Part shown: one piece after another, positions 14,384 through 21,667 of the stretch
How the letters are laid out: each line of letters opens with the position of its first letter
Numbering within the stretch: position 1 is the first letter of the stretch
Source of the DNA: Candidatus Bathyarchaeota archaeon
GTDB taxonomy: Archaea; Thermoproteota; Bathyarchaeia; RBG-16-48-13; GCA-020355125
Direction: 5' to 3'
Assembly (NCBI GenBank): GCA_026014905.1
Contig: JAOZHK010000110.1
Coordinates: forward strand, 1-21,796
DNA length: 21,796 bases
Translations under genes and position numbers: made by a program
Notes under the pieces: model-generated
Databases searched by the model: none
Told to the model about the DNA's origin: nothing
What the model saw: the letters and a program-made list of their open reading frames with translations, nothing else

Positions 14384-16219
14384 ATGGTTTTTGGATATGC
14401 TGGGAAATTTTTACGCGTCAATCTATCCACCGAGAAAGTAACGCATCAAGTTTTCGATGAAACTAACCTAAGAAGCCATTTAGGTGGCACAGCACTTGGT
14501 GTTAAAATCTTATATGACGAAGTTGATCCCGCCATTTCATGGAGTGATCCCTCGAACCGTATCATTTTAGCTTCAGGGCCCCTTGGAGGAACAATAATTC
14601 CAGGAACTGGTACTTTTTCCTTAGTCACCAAAGGAGCCTTAACAAATGGCTGTACTTCTGTCCAGGCGAATGGCCTCTTTGGGGCGTATCTAAAATTTTC
14701 AGGATATGACGGGATCGTCATTGAGGGGACAGCTAAGCGATGGCTTTACCTCAATATTTTAGAAGATGATGCTGAGTTACGAAATGCAAGTCATCTGCTA
14801 CGCCGGGATACATACGAAACGGATGACATGATTAAACAGGATCTAAAAAAAACTGATCGTGAAATGAGTGTGGTCTCTATTGGACCCGCTGGTGAAACTA
14901 AATGTTTACCTGCAGGTGTTTTTGAACGAAAAGGCCATTCCGCATCACATAACGGACCAGGAGCAGTCATGGGTTCCAAGCGATTAAAAGCCATAGCCGT
15001 TTCGCAGGGCTCCCATCGCGTTGAAGTCCAGCATCCTGAACGGGTTAAAAAAGTTGCTGCTATTATCCGTGAAAATGCTTTAAACTTTCGTGGAACTGTA
15101 GGAGGTGTTCACGACACCTATAAACGTAATAATGGAGTTCTCCCCATTAAAAATTATACGACTAACCTCTGGGATATTGATGACACAAAGCTTACTCGCT
15201 ACAGTGAGCCAAGTATACGTGAACGATATCAGCCACGGCCAAATCCCTGTTGGGCATGTCCTGCTACACATAGTACAATGATGACCATTCCTGAAGGTCC
15301 TTATGCAGGTACGGTTATTGAAGAACCTGAATACGAGCAATTAGCTGCGATGGGTCCCGTTATAGATGTAAGGGATGTTGATCAAGCTGCAATGCTTGGG
15401 AGTGTCTGTGACCGCCTAGGATTCGATACGAATGAAATGGGATGGATTCTCGGCTGGGTCATAGAATGTTACGAACGTGAACTCCTATCTAAAGAAGACT
15501 TAGGCGGTCTTGACATGACCTGGGGTAACGCGGAAGCAGCTCGACAACTCATGTACATGATCGCTCATCGTCAAGGCTTTGGCGACATTCTAGCTGAGGG
15601 CATCATGCGTGCCTCCCAGCAATTTGAAGGAGAAGCTGCTCGTGCAGCAATATACACGCTAAAAGGTAATTCGCCTCGAGGTCACGATCACCGGACTGGA
15701 TGGGGAGAAATGTTTGACACAGCCGTCTCCAATACAGGTACAATTGAAACTCATACCATACTCTCTGCCCAATCTCCCTATAACGCCGCTGCAGGCAACC
15801 CACAAGGTACCTTAGAAGGTGTGGCGCTAACAAAAGGAATCAGCATCTTTGTAGATTCACTCGGTAATTGTCGTTTCCCATCAGGATTAAACCATGCTCT
15901 TCTTACGGAAGCTGCAGCCGCAATCACCGGTTGGAACTTAACTCTTGAAGAAACGAAGCAAATAGGATTACGCGCTGTCAACCTTATGAAAGTGTTCAAC
16001 CTTCGTGCGGGAATATGCAAAGACGTTGACGCTCCCTCCTCTCGATATGGCTCAACACCTGTCGACGGCCCAACACAAGGAATTGGCATCGCTAAGCACT
16101 GGGATGACATGCTACGAAGCTATTATACCTTAATGGGCTGGGAGGTTGAGACCGGGAAACCTTTGCCTAAGACATTGGGAGCACTTGGCTTGAATCACAT
16201 CATTAGAGACATTTGGTAA
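14384..16219 (+). CDS. Aldehyde:ferredoxin oxidoreductase family protein, copy 2, with Cys-to-His cluster substitution
   Basis: 611-aa AOR-family protein, full length: AOR_N begins FGYAGKFLRVNLST, NGPGAVMGSKRLKAIAV marks the end of the pterin-binding N-domain, and DLGGLDMTWGN plus the C-terminal helices follow. The cluster motif is CWACPATH: C289 and C292 are present, but the third ligand position, Cys in Pyrococcus AOR (C295), is His296. The fourth, C496 in SLGNCRFP, is kept. The active-site-region Glu in EPEYEQL is also kept. The start ATG 14384 is chosen for GAGGG at 14372-14376; the 16 residues from 14336 look like untranslated leader. No ferredoxin gene is attached, unlike copy 1. It may carry a His-ligated cluster or none, and may use a different substrate. 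It converges with the D-aminoacylase-type gene across 12 bases. Confidence 0.9.
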   Translation: MVFGYAGKFLRVNLSTEKVTHQVFDETNLRSHLGGTALGVKILYDEVDPAISWSDPSNRIILASGPLGGTIIPGTGTFSLVTKGALTNGCTSVQANGLFGAYLKFSGYDGIVIEGTAKRWLYLNILEDDAELRNASHLLRRDTYETDDMIKQDLKKTDREMSVVSIGPAGETKCLPAGVFERKGHSASHNGPGAVMGSKRLKAIAVSQGSHRVEVQHPERVKKVAAIIRENALNFRGTVGGVHDTYKRNNGVLPIKNYTTNLWDIDDTKLTRYSEPSIRERYQPRPNPCWACPATHSTMMTIPEGPYAGTVIEEPEYEQLAAMGPVIDVRDVDQAAMLGSVCDRLGFDTNEMGWILGWVIECYERELLSKEDLGGLDMTWGNAEAARQLMYMIAHRQGFGDILAEGIMRASQQFEGEAARAAIYTLKGNSPRGHDHRTGWGEMFDTAVSNTGTIETHTILSAQSPYNAAAGNPQGTLEGVALTKGISIFVDSLGNCRFPSGLNHALLTEAAAAITGWNLTLEETKQIGLRAVNLMKVFNLRAGICKDVDAPSSRYGSTPVDGPTQGIGIAKHWDDMLRSYYTLMGWEVETGKPLPKTLGALGLNHIIRDIW

Positions 16220-16231
16220 TTGCCCCGCGAG

Positions 16232-17923
16232 TTATTCTCTTGTAAGAATTCTGCCCGGAACCTCCTCTAAATATTCGCCATGTTCAACAGTTACAGTCCC
16301 ATTCACTAGAACATATGGTATACCTGTTGGATACTGACGGGGCTGTTGGTAAGTTGCCCGATTTGTAATCGTCTTGGGATTCAATACCACAAGATCTGCC
16401 CACATGCCTAGTTTGATCATGCCTCGATCAGAAATACCTAGAAATTGTGCTGGTAATGCAGTCATCTTTCGGATCATATCTTCTAGGCGTAAAACGTTCA
16501 GTTCTCGAACATAGCGTTGTAGAATTTTAGGCCAGGTCCCCCAAGCTCGAGGATGAGTAATGAAGTGAGATGCATCTGAACTAACCATGGCTTCGGGAAT
16601 TCGATACGAAGCTATGATGTGAGGTTCCCTTCTTCCCTGTGGTGTAGTAGACATATTCACAACAAGAGTGCGACCATCATCAGCAATAAAGAGCTGTCGT
16701 GCAGCCTCCCAAACATCTTCAGCTCCAAGAGTTCTTGTGACTTCTCGGAGAGTCGTTGGTAATTTTGTATCGTTGCCCTCAAACTCGGGGTGGGATGGTG
16801 AATACACGATTCCTACCCGGTCGTTAATATCCCATATTTCAGGTACCGTGATGACCGGCTTCTCTTGTTCTAATTGTTCCCGTCGCTTCTCATTCTCTGC
16901 CTGTAACTGTTGCGTTCGTGCTAGTGCTTTGGTTTTAATTTGATGCCACTCCGAGTTATCTTTGAACATTTCAGCGGTCTCATGAAACAATGGTTCTTTG
17001 AAATCTCTGATGTTCCAGAAACGCCAAGCCTCAGGGTCGCGCTGTTTCATCAGTTGGTGCCCAAAAATCCAGAACGCAAGGTTTTTCCCACTACCATGAA
17101 TCCAAGGATACAGGTCGAAGTAGATTTCGACACCGTTTAGTCGTGCGATCTTGAATTGGGCTAGTGCGATCGGATCTGATGCGAGTGTTGCATGAGCTAG
17201 ACAACCTGGTATGGGGGTTTGTTGACAGATTTCAATAAATTCACTCATGGCTGTTTTTCCTCCACGGGCATGTGCCATGAATACGCCTCCATATTTTGCA
17301 ACAAGCCGTGTCAACGAGATGATCTCTGAGGTCGAGGCATTTCGTTGTACTTGGTAACTTAAACCAACTGTAAGGCCAAATGCACCATCACGCATACCTT
17401 GATGAATGAGCTGTGACATCTCTTCCATCTGCTGAGGTGTTGGATGAAAGTGTTCTCCACCTTGATCTTCATGCCCCATAATACTAGCTCGAATCGTACC
17501 AAATCCTATAAATGGTGCAATGTTCAATCCGATACCTATCCCCATCATCGTTTTTCGCCAATCAGCAAGGCTCAACCAAGGAAGCGGTTCCATCGAAAAT
17601 GTTTGCAAGTACTCTCGATAATCACGTGTCATGGTGTGCATCGCCATTCCGCAATTTCCCGTGCACTCCAATGTCACTCCTTGCATTATTGACTGACGAA
17701 CCACAGGATCCTCGTGAAGAAACCGTCCTAAATGCCCGTGGGGATTGATAAAGCCAGGACACACAACATCTTTGTTCACATCAATGTAATGAGCAGCTTT
17801 AGGAACTCTATTACGGAGAATAGAAGATATTTTACCCTTGTGAATACTAATATGAGCGTAATACCAGGGATTTCCTGTTCCATCAATAATTCTACAATTC
17901 TGTAATGTAAGATCGTGGATCAT
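16232..17923 (-). CDS. D-aminoacylase / N-acyl-D-amino-acid deacylase family amidohydrolase
   Basis: 563-aa amidohydrolase (COG3653 type) that removes acyl groups from N-acyl-D-amino acids in characterised members. Metal-site residues line up with Alcaligenes D-aminoacylase: H62-x-H64 in INPHGHLG, the bridging Cys C91 in TGNCG, H218 in MAHARGG, H244 in CLAHATLA, and D450 in SSDASHF. The C-terminal SDASHFITHPRAWGTWP block and the closing RGMIKLGMWADLVVLNP are canonical. Two oddities: the usual GHGTLR is GFGTIR (140-145), and the protein is longer than usual because of a charged, probably helical insert around 325-357 (QTKALARTQQLQAENEKRRE-like, heptad-rich). The ATG at 17923 is clear, with a TATA-like box at 17975-17966. 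Stereospecificity cannot be told. Confidence 0.85.
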   Translation of the reverse strand: MIHDLTLQNCRIIDGTGNPWYYAHISIHKGKISSILRNRVPKAAHYIDVNKDVVCPGFINPHGHLGRFLHEDPVVRQSIMQGVTLECTGNCGMAMHTMTRDYREYLQTFSMEPLPWLSLADWRKTMMGIGIGLNIAPFIGFGTIRASIMGHEDQGGEHFHPTPQQMEEMSQLIHQGMRDGAFGLTVGLSYQVQRNASTSEIISLTRLVAKYGGVFMAHARGGKTAMSEFIEICQQTPIPGCLAHATLASDPIALAQFKIARLNGVEIYFDLYPWIHGSGKNLAFWIFGHQLMKQRDPEAWRFWNIRDFKEPLFHETAEMFKDNSEWHQIKTKALARTQQLQAENEKRREQLEQEKPVITVPEIWDINDRVGIVYSPSHPEFEGNDTKLPTTLREVTRTLGAEDVWEAARQLFIADDGRTLVVNMSTTPQGRREPHIIASYRIPEAMVSSDASHFITHPRAWGTWPKILQRYVRELNVLRLEDMIRKMTALPAQFLGISDRGMIKLGMWADLVVLNPKTITNRATYQQPRQYPTGIPYVLVNGTVTVEHGEYLEEVPGRILTRE

Positions 17924-17965
17924 GTCAAGTCATCTATGATCTCTATGTCGAATTCTTAATAAGAC

Positions 17966-17975
17966 TTTTATAAAA
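17966..17975. promoter_or_regulatory. Palindromic TATA box between divergent amidohydrolase genes
   Basis: TTTTATAAAA is self-complementary and can serve as TATA box for the minus-strand deacylase (start near 17944) and for the plus-strand amidohydrolase. CTTAATAAG just to its left (17955-17963) is a second candidate. Confidence 0.45.
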
Positions 17976-18065
17976 TCGACAATGAATGCACGGTAAACAT
18001 AAATAGCTATGCGCTTGTATCCAGGCTTAACCTATTTCCATCTCCAAAGACAGAGGAAGCATCAA

Positions 18066-19448
18066 ATGCCCCAATATAGCTTATTACTAAAAAATGGACA
18101 CGTTATTGATCCCATCAACCAAGTAAACGAGATTATAGATATTGGTATAACACACAACCAGATCTCCGCTGTCGCGACCAACCTTAACCCTCGACATGCT
18201 GAGAAAGTAATTGATCTCTCTCATCGTATTGTGATTCCTGGAATCATTGATCCTCATGTTCACATCCGAAATATTGGGCATCGCAACATGGCGAAAGTTG
18301 GCGTTATTACTGCAGTTGATGTGACAGCATCAATGAGCGAAATAGTATCTGGGATCAAACAGATGGGAACTGGGATGAATATCGCAGCAATCACTGACAT
18401 CCACCATAATATCCATGAAACTCACCCTTCACGAGTAAGGATTAAGACAATGCTTAAAACCTATCTCACGTCAGGAGCTCTCGGTGTAAAAATCATTCAA
18501 GAGCCGCTTCCTCATGAAACGATCCTCGAAACTATCGAAATAGCCAATATTCAACAGGCATATGTGAAACTGGATTGCGGGGTCACTGAAGAAGGGAGCA
18601 ATATCGATGGGTTATCCTGGATAATCAAAGAAATTGGTGGTGACCTTTGTCTTGATATCGCACACATCAATAGTTATTGTCGAGGTCAAGTAAAGGATCC
18701 TATCAAAGAAGCCCTCATTGCTCTCCACTTACTTGAAGGAAACCGAAATATTCAGTCAGAGTCTTATCTTGGAATAATAAACGGTACCAATGGGCAGATC
18801 GTCAATGATGTACCTCTCAATGGATGCACCCGTGATTGTCTTCGCCTCGGAGGTTACCCCGAAACAGCTGCGGGAATGCGTCAAGCACTCTTAGATGGCT
18901 ATGCAAAAGTTCCTGAAGTTATTGGAGGAGAAACGCTTTTATTAACCGGCGATGATGCCCTGCAAGCTTGGGTAGCTTCTGACCGACGAACAATCAGCTT
19001 CCCTGTGAACGTTCCGAACGCGGCAATCTTACTTGCTACCCGAAAAAACATCAAGAATCAATTTATCATCAACGCTATCTCGACTGATGGTGGCGCCACT
19101 CCTCGGAATGTCATAGTGCGCTCAGGTCTTGCTTTAGTTCGCTACGGTGCGCTTACAATACAAGATTTTGTGATCAAGACCTCGTATAACCCTTCAAGAA
19201 TGTTCGGTATGTTATCTAAAGGGACATTAGGCGTTGGAAAGGACGCGGATATCACCGTTTTGGACCTTAATGCGGGACAAGCAACAATGGGTATCGCTCG
19301 AGGGAGGGTAATTATGATTAACAACGTGCTTACAGGGAGGGGCGGCCATCTTCTAACAACTCCGCAAGGTGAATCTGCTATTAAAAAAACGGGTTTACCC
19401 TACAGTCTCCTTGACCTTGGAAAGAGTGGACTCTACATTAAAAATTAG
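18066..19448 (+). CDS. Dihydroorotase-like amidohydrolase superfamily protein
   Basis: 460-aa metal-dependent hydrolase. It has the cyclic-amidohydrolase layout: an N-terminal beta-sandwich strand (LLLKNGHVIDP), GIIDPHVHI with H64-x-H66, a candidate carboxylated lysine K142 in GALGVKII, H200 in LDIAHINS, the catalytic Asp D341 in ISTDGGATPRN, and the closing LGVGKDADITVLDL. The central SESYLGIINGTNG and NGCTRDCLRLGGYPETAAG segments are unlike true dihydroorotases and suggest a hydrolase of N-acyl, imide or lactam compounds; no reaction is assigned. I set the start at ATG 18066 because GAGGAAG at 18053-18059 precedes it; an in-frame ATG at 18009 would add 19 residues with no family support. 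It probably works with the divergent deacylase. Confidence 0.85.
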   Translation: MPQYSLLLKNGHVIDPINQVNEIIDIGITHNQISAVATNLNPRHAEKVIDLSHRIVIPGIIDPHVHIRNIGHRNMAKVGVITAVDVTASMSEIVSGIKQMGTGMNIAAITDIHHNIHETHPSRVRIKTMLKTYLTSGALGVKIIQEPLPHETILETIEIANIQQAYVKLDCGVTEEGSNIDGLSWIIKEIGGDLCLDIAHINSYCRGQVKDPIKEALIALHLLEGNRNIQSESYLGIINGTNGQIVNDVPLNGCTRDCLRLGGYPETAAGMRQALLDGYAKVPEVIGGETLLLTGDDALQAWVASDRRTISFPVNVPNAAILLATRKNIKNQFIINAISTDGGATPRNVIVRSGLALVRYGALTIQDFVIKTSYNPSRMFGMLSKGTLGVGKDADITVLDLNAGQATMGIARGRVIMINNVLTGRGGHLLTTPQGESAIKKTGLPYSLLDLGKSGLYIKN

Positions 19449-19459
19449 TTGAGGTCCAC

Positions 19460-19471
19460 TATGCGCGTATA
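19460..19471. repeat. CGCG element upstream of the SDR gene
   Basis: TATGCGCGTATA, alternating pyrimidine-purine over twelve bases, lies in the 68-base gap before the SDR gene. The same type of element recurs elsewhere in the window. The overlapping GTATAAC could also be part of a TATA box. Confidence 0.45.
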
Positions 19472-19516
19472 ACAAATAGTAACAACCTCATAGCCTCGTC
19501 GTGTGAGAGGAAGTAT

Positions 19517-20308
19517 ATGGATCTAGGTTTACGGAATCGAGTAGCACTTGTTACAGGGTCCAGCCAAGGGATTGGTTGGGCTATCGCCAATCGGTTTGCA
19601 TTAGAAGGCGCTAATGTGGTAATTTGTGCACGAAATCTTAAAAAACTTGAATTAGCTGCGAAAAAGATACAGTCAACCACCGGTTCAGAAGTATACTATG
19701 TTCAGACTGACCTCACTTCACCAATTGAAATTACAAGGCTCGTGACCAATACCTTGTCCCACTTCCATCGTATTGACGTACTTGTTAACAATTCGGGAGG
19801 GCCGCCACCAAAATTTTTCTCTGAAACTACGCCTCACGACTGGATCGCTGCATTTGATTCATTACTTCTTAGTGTAGTAAACTGTTGCTCCGAAGTGATA
19901 CCTTATATGAAACGACAGAAGTGGGGGCGAATCATTAATATAACATCCTTTGCAGCAAAACAACCTGTTGAACGGCTAATTTTATCCAATGCATTACGAG
20001 CAGGAATTCTCGGTTTAACAAAAACGCTTTCGAATGAGCTTGGTCCTGAAGGTATTCTTGTCAATGCCATCTGTCCTGGATGGACTCAAACTCGAAGACT
20101 CGAATCGTTAGCACGTGTACGCGCAAAACAAACATCACAATCGTTATCAGAAGTTCTTAACGATTGGGCAAAACAAATTCCCTTAAAACGTCTTGCCCAG
20201 CCCGAAGAGATTGCAAACTTAGTAGTCTTTCTCGCATCTGAATGTGCAAGCTATATAACAGGTACAGTAATCCAGGTGGATGGAGGGTACATCCAAGCTC
20301 TCATATAA
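19517..20308 (+). CDS. Atypical short-chain dehydrogenase/reductase (BKR-like, lacking the Tyr-Lys pair)
   Basis: 263-aa Rossmann-fold SDR. The cofactor loop TGSSQGIG (13-20), CARN (38-40 region, Arg suggests NADP(H)), the D-L-T site (TDLTSP), NNSGGPPP (91-98), S144 in NITSFAAK and the PGW-T segment ICPGWTQTRR are present. The catalytic Tyr-xxx-Lys is replaced: the aligned stretch reads LILSNALRAG, giving Ser157 and Arg161. This matches a recognised BKR-like subgroup with the signature NNSGGP plus SNALRAG rather than recent decay, as length and the rest are intact. The reaction is unknown. The start is set by GAGAGGAAG at 19505-19513. It follows the amidohydrolase by 68 bases and may be co-transcribed. 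Confidence 0.9.
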   Translation: MDLGLRNRVALVTGSSQGIGWAIANRFALEGANVVICARNLKKLELAAKKIQSTTGSEVYYVQTDLTSPIEITRLVTNTLSHFHRIDVLVNNSGGPPPKFFSETTPHDWIAAFDSLLLSVVNCCSEVIPYMKRQKWGRIINITSFAAKQPVERLILSNALRAGILGLTKTLSNELGPEGILVNAICPGWTQTRRLESLARVRAKQTSQSLSEVLNDWAKQIPLKRLAQPEEIANLVVFLASECASYITGTVIQVDGGYIQALI

Positions 20309-20322
20309 TCTCCACACCTTTC

Positions 20323-20336
20323 TACGCGCGCATGTA
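20323..20336. repeat. CGCG element after the SDR gene
   Basis: TACGCGCGCATGTA, fourteen bases of alternating pyrimidine-purine, 15 bases past the SDR stop codon and upstream of the DUF2156 fragment. Confidence 0.5.
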
Positions 20337-20378
20337 ATAAGTGGATTATGTAACGGGATACGAGTGTGTTGCATTGAC

Positions 20379-20388
20379 CTTAAATAAG
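20379..20388 (+). promoter_or_regulatory. TATA-like promoter of the truncated DUF2156 copy
   Basis: CTTAAATAAG lies 30 bases before the ATG at 20418, the same near-leaderless spacing as in the intact DUF2156 gene, so the fragment seems to keep its promoter. Confidence 0.45.
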
Positions 20389-20417
20389 AATAGACCTGTT
20401 CCATTCATGATTTCGTA

Positions 20418-20530
20418 ATGCTCAAATCCGTCCCAATCTTTCCCGAAGTACGAGATCTACAATTCTATGATCAAACCATTTTGTACCAAGCTTTTCAAAC
20501 TGATCGTCCTCAAATCTCAGAATATACGCG
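20418..20530 (+). pseudogene. Truncated N-terminal copy of a DUF2156 gene
   Basis: The first 37 codons (MLKSVPIFPEVRDLQFYDQT... to PQISEYT) align without gaps to the first 37 residues of the intact DUF2156 protein on the opposite strand, with 15 identities by my count and ISEYT at the end of both. The intact protein goes on FTNLFIWRE; the fragment instead runs into a CGCG palindrome and then into the antisense of the intact gene's 3' end, with no more homology. At about 40 per cent identity it is a divergent paralogue, not a fresh copy. The open frame continues to 20660, but that tail is an antisense shadow. Confidence 0.65.
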
Positions 20531-20539
20531 CGCGCGTAT
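20524..20539. repeat. Longest CGCG palindrome, at the break in the DUF2156 fragment
   Basis: ATACGCGCGCGCGTAT is a perfect 16-base palindrome of alternating purine-pyrimidine. It begins within the last conserved codons of the truncated DUF2156 copy, exactly where homology stops, and lies 24 bases from the stop codon of the intact, convergent copy. Confidence 0.6.
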
Positions 20540-20562
20540 TATATTCTCTTTTCCCGCGAGCG

Positions 20563-21462
20563 CTACGGAGACACCAGGTATTTTTCGACGAAATGGGTGG
20601 GGTGATAACTCATTTTCGCGCGGCGTAAGCCAGGAACGCCGAGGTCTTGCTCTCGATTAACATAGGTAAAGTCGTGAAGTGCTTCAGCACAAAACCGTTG
20701 ATTGATGACCTGATATAACCCAACGATGTTGGGATTGGCTTTTTCAAAATGAATAACCGCTGTGTTGCTGTTTAATCGCTCCCCAATGGTGAACGCTTCC
20801 AAGGATCCATCGACATACACGGCCCCGCCAAACACGTTTAACTCGTGGTAATGGAGAAAGGTTTCCTTCGTCGCGCGGTTCTCGGCGGCTAGACCTGGAA
20901 TCAAATCACATTGACGAAGATTACACCAGGATGTCTGCAATTGGAGACACTGATGAATGATGTCGACATTAATTGGTTCATATTCCAACGTGTACGCATC
21001 CTGACAGTTTGCAATATTCTTCCGTTTGGTGTAATATTTAGGTCCAGACAACTCAACGAGGTCTTGGACACGGTGTACATAATCCCAATTCTCACGCAAC
21101 TCGACGAGCGTCAATCCCCGCGCTTGAAACACTTGTGCTTGACTTAAGTTCAATCCATAGATAGCTGCAACGCCCATTTCATGCAGATTCGCGATGAGAT
21201 GGGGGGCCAGGTCACTGATGGTGGTGGGTCCAATCGGTGGGAACAGATGAAATTGATTCATCTCCTGGTTAAATCGCTTGATCAAGATGGTGTCATTCAT
21301 TCGTGAAAGCAGTGTAGGATTGGTTTCTCGCCATATGAAGAGGTTGGTGAAGGTGTATTCCGAGATATTCGGCGCCCATCGCTTGAACGCTCGATCGAGA
21401 AACGCCTTATCCTGTAACCCAATTTGTCTAAAGGTGGGATACATTGGGAGTGAATTCATCAT
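20563..21462 (-). CDS. DUF2156 protein (phosphatidylglycerol lysyltransferase C-terminal-like, GNAT fold)
   Basis: 299-aa protein of the DUF2156 / LPG_synthase_C family, a tandem GNAT-like fold related to the aminoacyl-phospholipid synthase catalytic domain of MprF but without membrane helices. Typical features: the N-terminal ISEYTFTNLFIW, the central WDYVHRVQDLVELSGPKYYTKRKNI, the second-domain VYVDGSLEAFTIGERL, then HFEKANPNIVGLYQVINQRF, NREQDLGVPGLRRAKMSYHP and FVEKY near the end. All are intact. It may transfer an acyl or aminoacyl group to an unknown acceptor. ATGATG at 21462 is the start; a strong TATA box 28 bases upstream implies a nearly leaderless transcript. It stands alone on this strand, facing its truncated paralogue. 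Confidence 0.9.
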   Translation of the reverse strand: MMNSLPMYPTFRQIGLQDKAFLDRAFKRWAPNISEYTFTNLFIWRETNPTLLSRMNDTILIKRFNQEMNQFHLFPPIGPTTISDLAPHLIANLHEMGVAAIYGLNLSQAQVFQARGLTLVELRENWDYVHRVQDLVELSGPKYYTKRKNIANCQDAYTLEYEPINVDIIHQCLQLQTSWCNLRQCDLIPGLAAENRATKETFLHYHELNVFGGAVYVDGSLEAFTIGERLNSNTAVIHFEKANPNIVGLYQVINQRFCAEALHDFTYVNREQDLGVPGLRRAKMSYHPTHFVEKYLVSP

Positions 21463-21489
21463 ATCCAGAACTTGCTTCTGGGTCTACAA

Positions 21490-21499
21490 TATATAAAGC
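21490..21499 (-). promoter_or_regulatory. TATA box of the DUF2156 gene
   Basis: On the minus strand GCTTTATATATTG (CTTTATATAT at 21499-21490) is a near-ideal archaeal TATA box; transcription would start about 21466-21470, a few bases before ATG 21462. Confidence 0.6.
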
Positions 21500-21546
21500 T
21501 AGCTACGCATACGTACCAGCTACGCTAGCTAGTGCACGCACGCATG
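21497..21546. repeat. Repeat-rich regulatory-looking segment upstream of the DUF2156 gene
   Basis: AGCTAGC (21497-21503) is inverted as GCTAGCT (21524-21530); AGCTACGC occurs directly repeated at 21501-21508 and 21518-21525. Between and after lie alternating purine-pyrimidine tracts TACGCATACGTAC (21504-21516) and GTGCACGCACGCATG (21532-21546). It abuts the DUF2156 TATA box and lies about 85 bases upstream of the riboswitch promoter. The rest of the gap to 21630 is A/T-rich with one more TATA-like TGTATATAAA near 21577 and no gene. Confidence 0.5.
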
Positions 21547-21630
21547 AAAACTCACGTTTTTCCTTCTCATCAATATTTGTATATAAATTCACTCTTTTTT
21601 CTATTTGTTTTCGCATGCTCGTGCATAAGA

Positions 21631-21640
21631 ATTATATAGT
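21631..21640 (+). promoter_or_regulatory. TATA box of the riboswitch transcript
   Basis: ATTATATAGT would place the transcription start near 21660, just before the first conserved bases of the TPP aptamer. Position supports a transcript that begins with the riboswitch. Confidence 0.5.
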
Positions 21641-21667
21641 GAACAAAAATAATTGAGGCATGTTAGG

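Noticed and set aside
19517..20308. SDR considered a decaying gene because it lacks Tyr-xxx-Lys
   Set aside because: The NNSGGP plus SNALRAG pattern belongs to a known BKR-like SDR subgroup, and the frame is intact.
21444..21656. 70-codon plus-strand open frame across the DUF2156-riboswitch gap
   Set aside because: Covers promoter elements and repeats, has no ribosome-binding site, and reads as low-complexity hydrophobic sequence.
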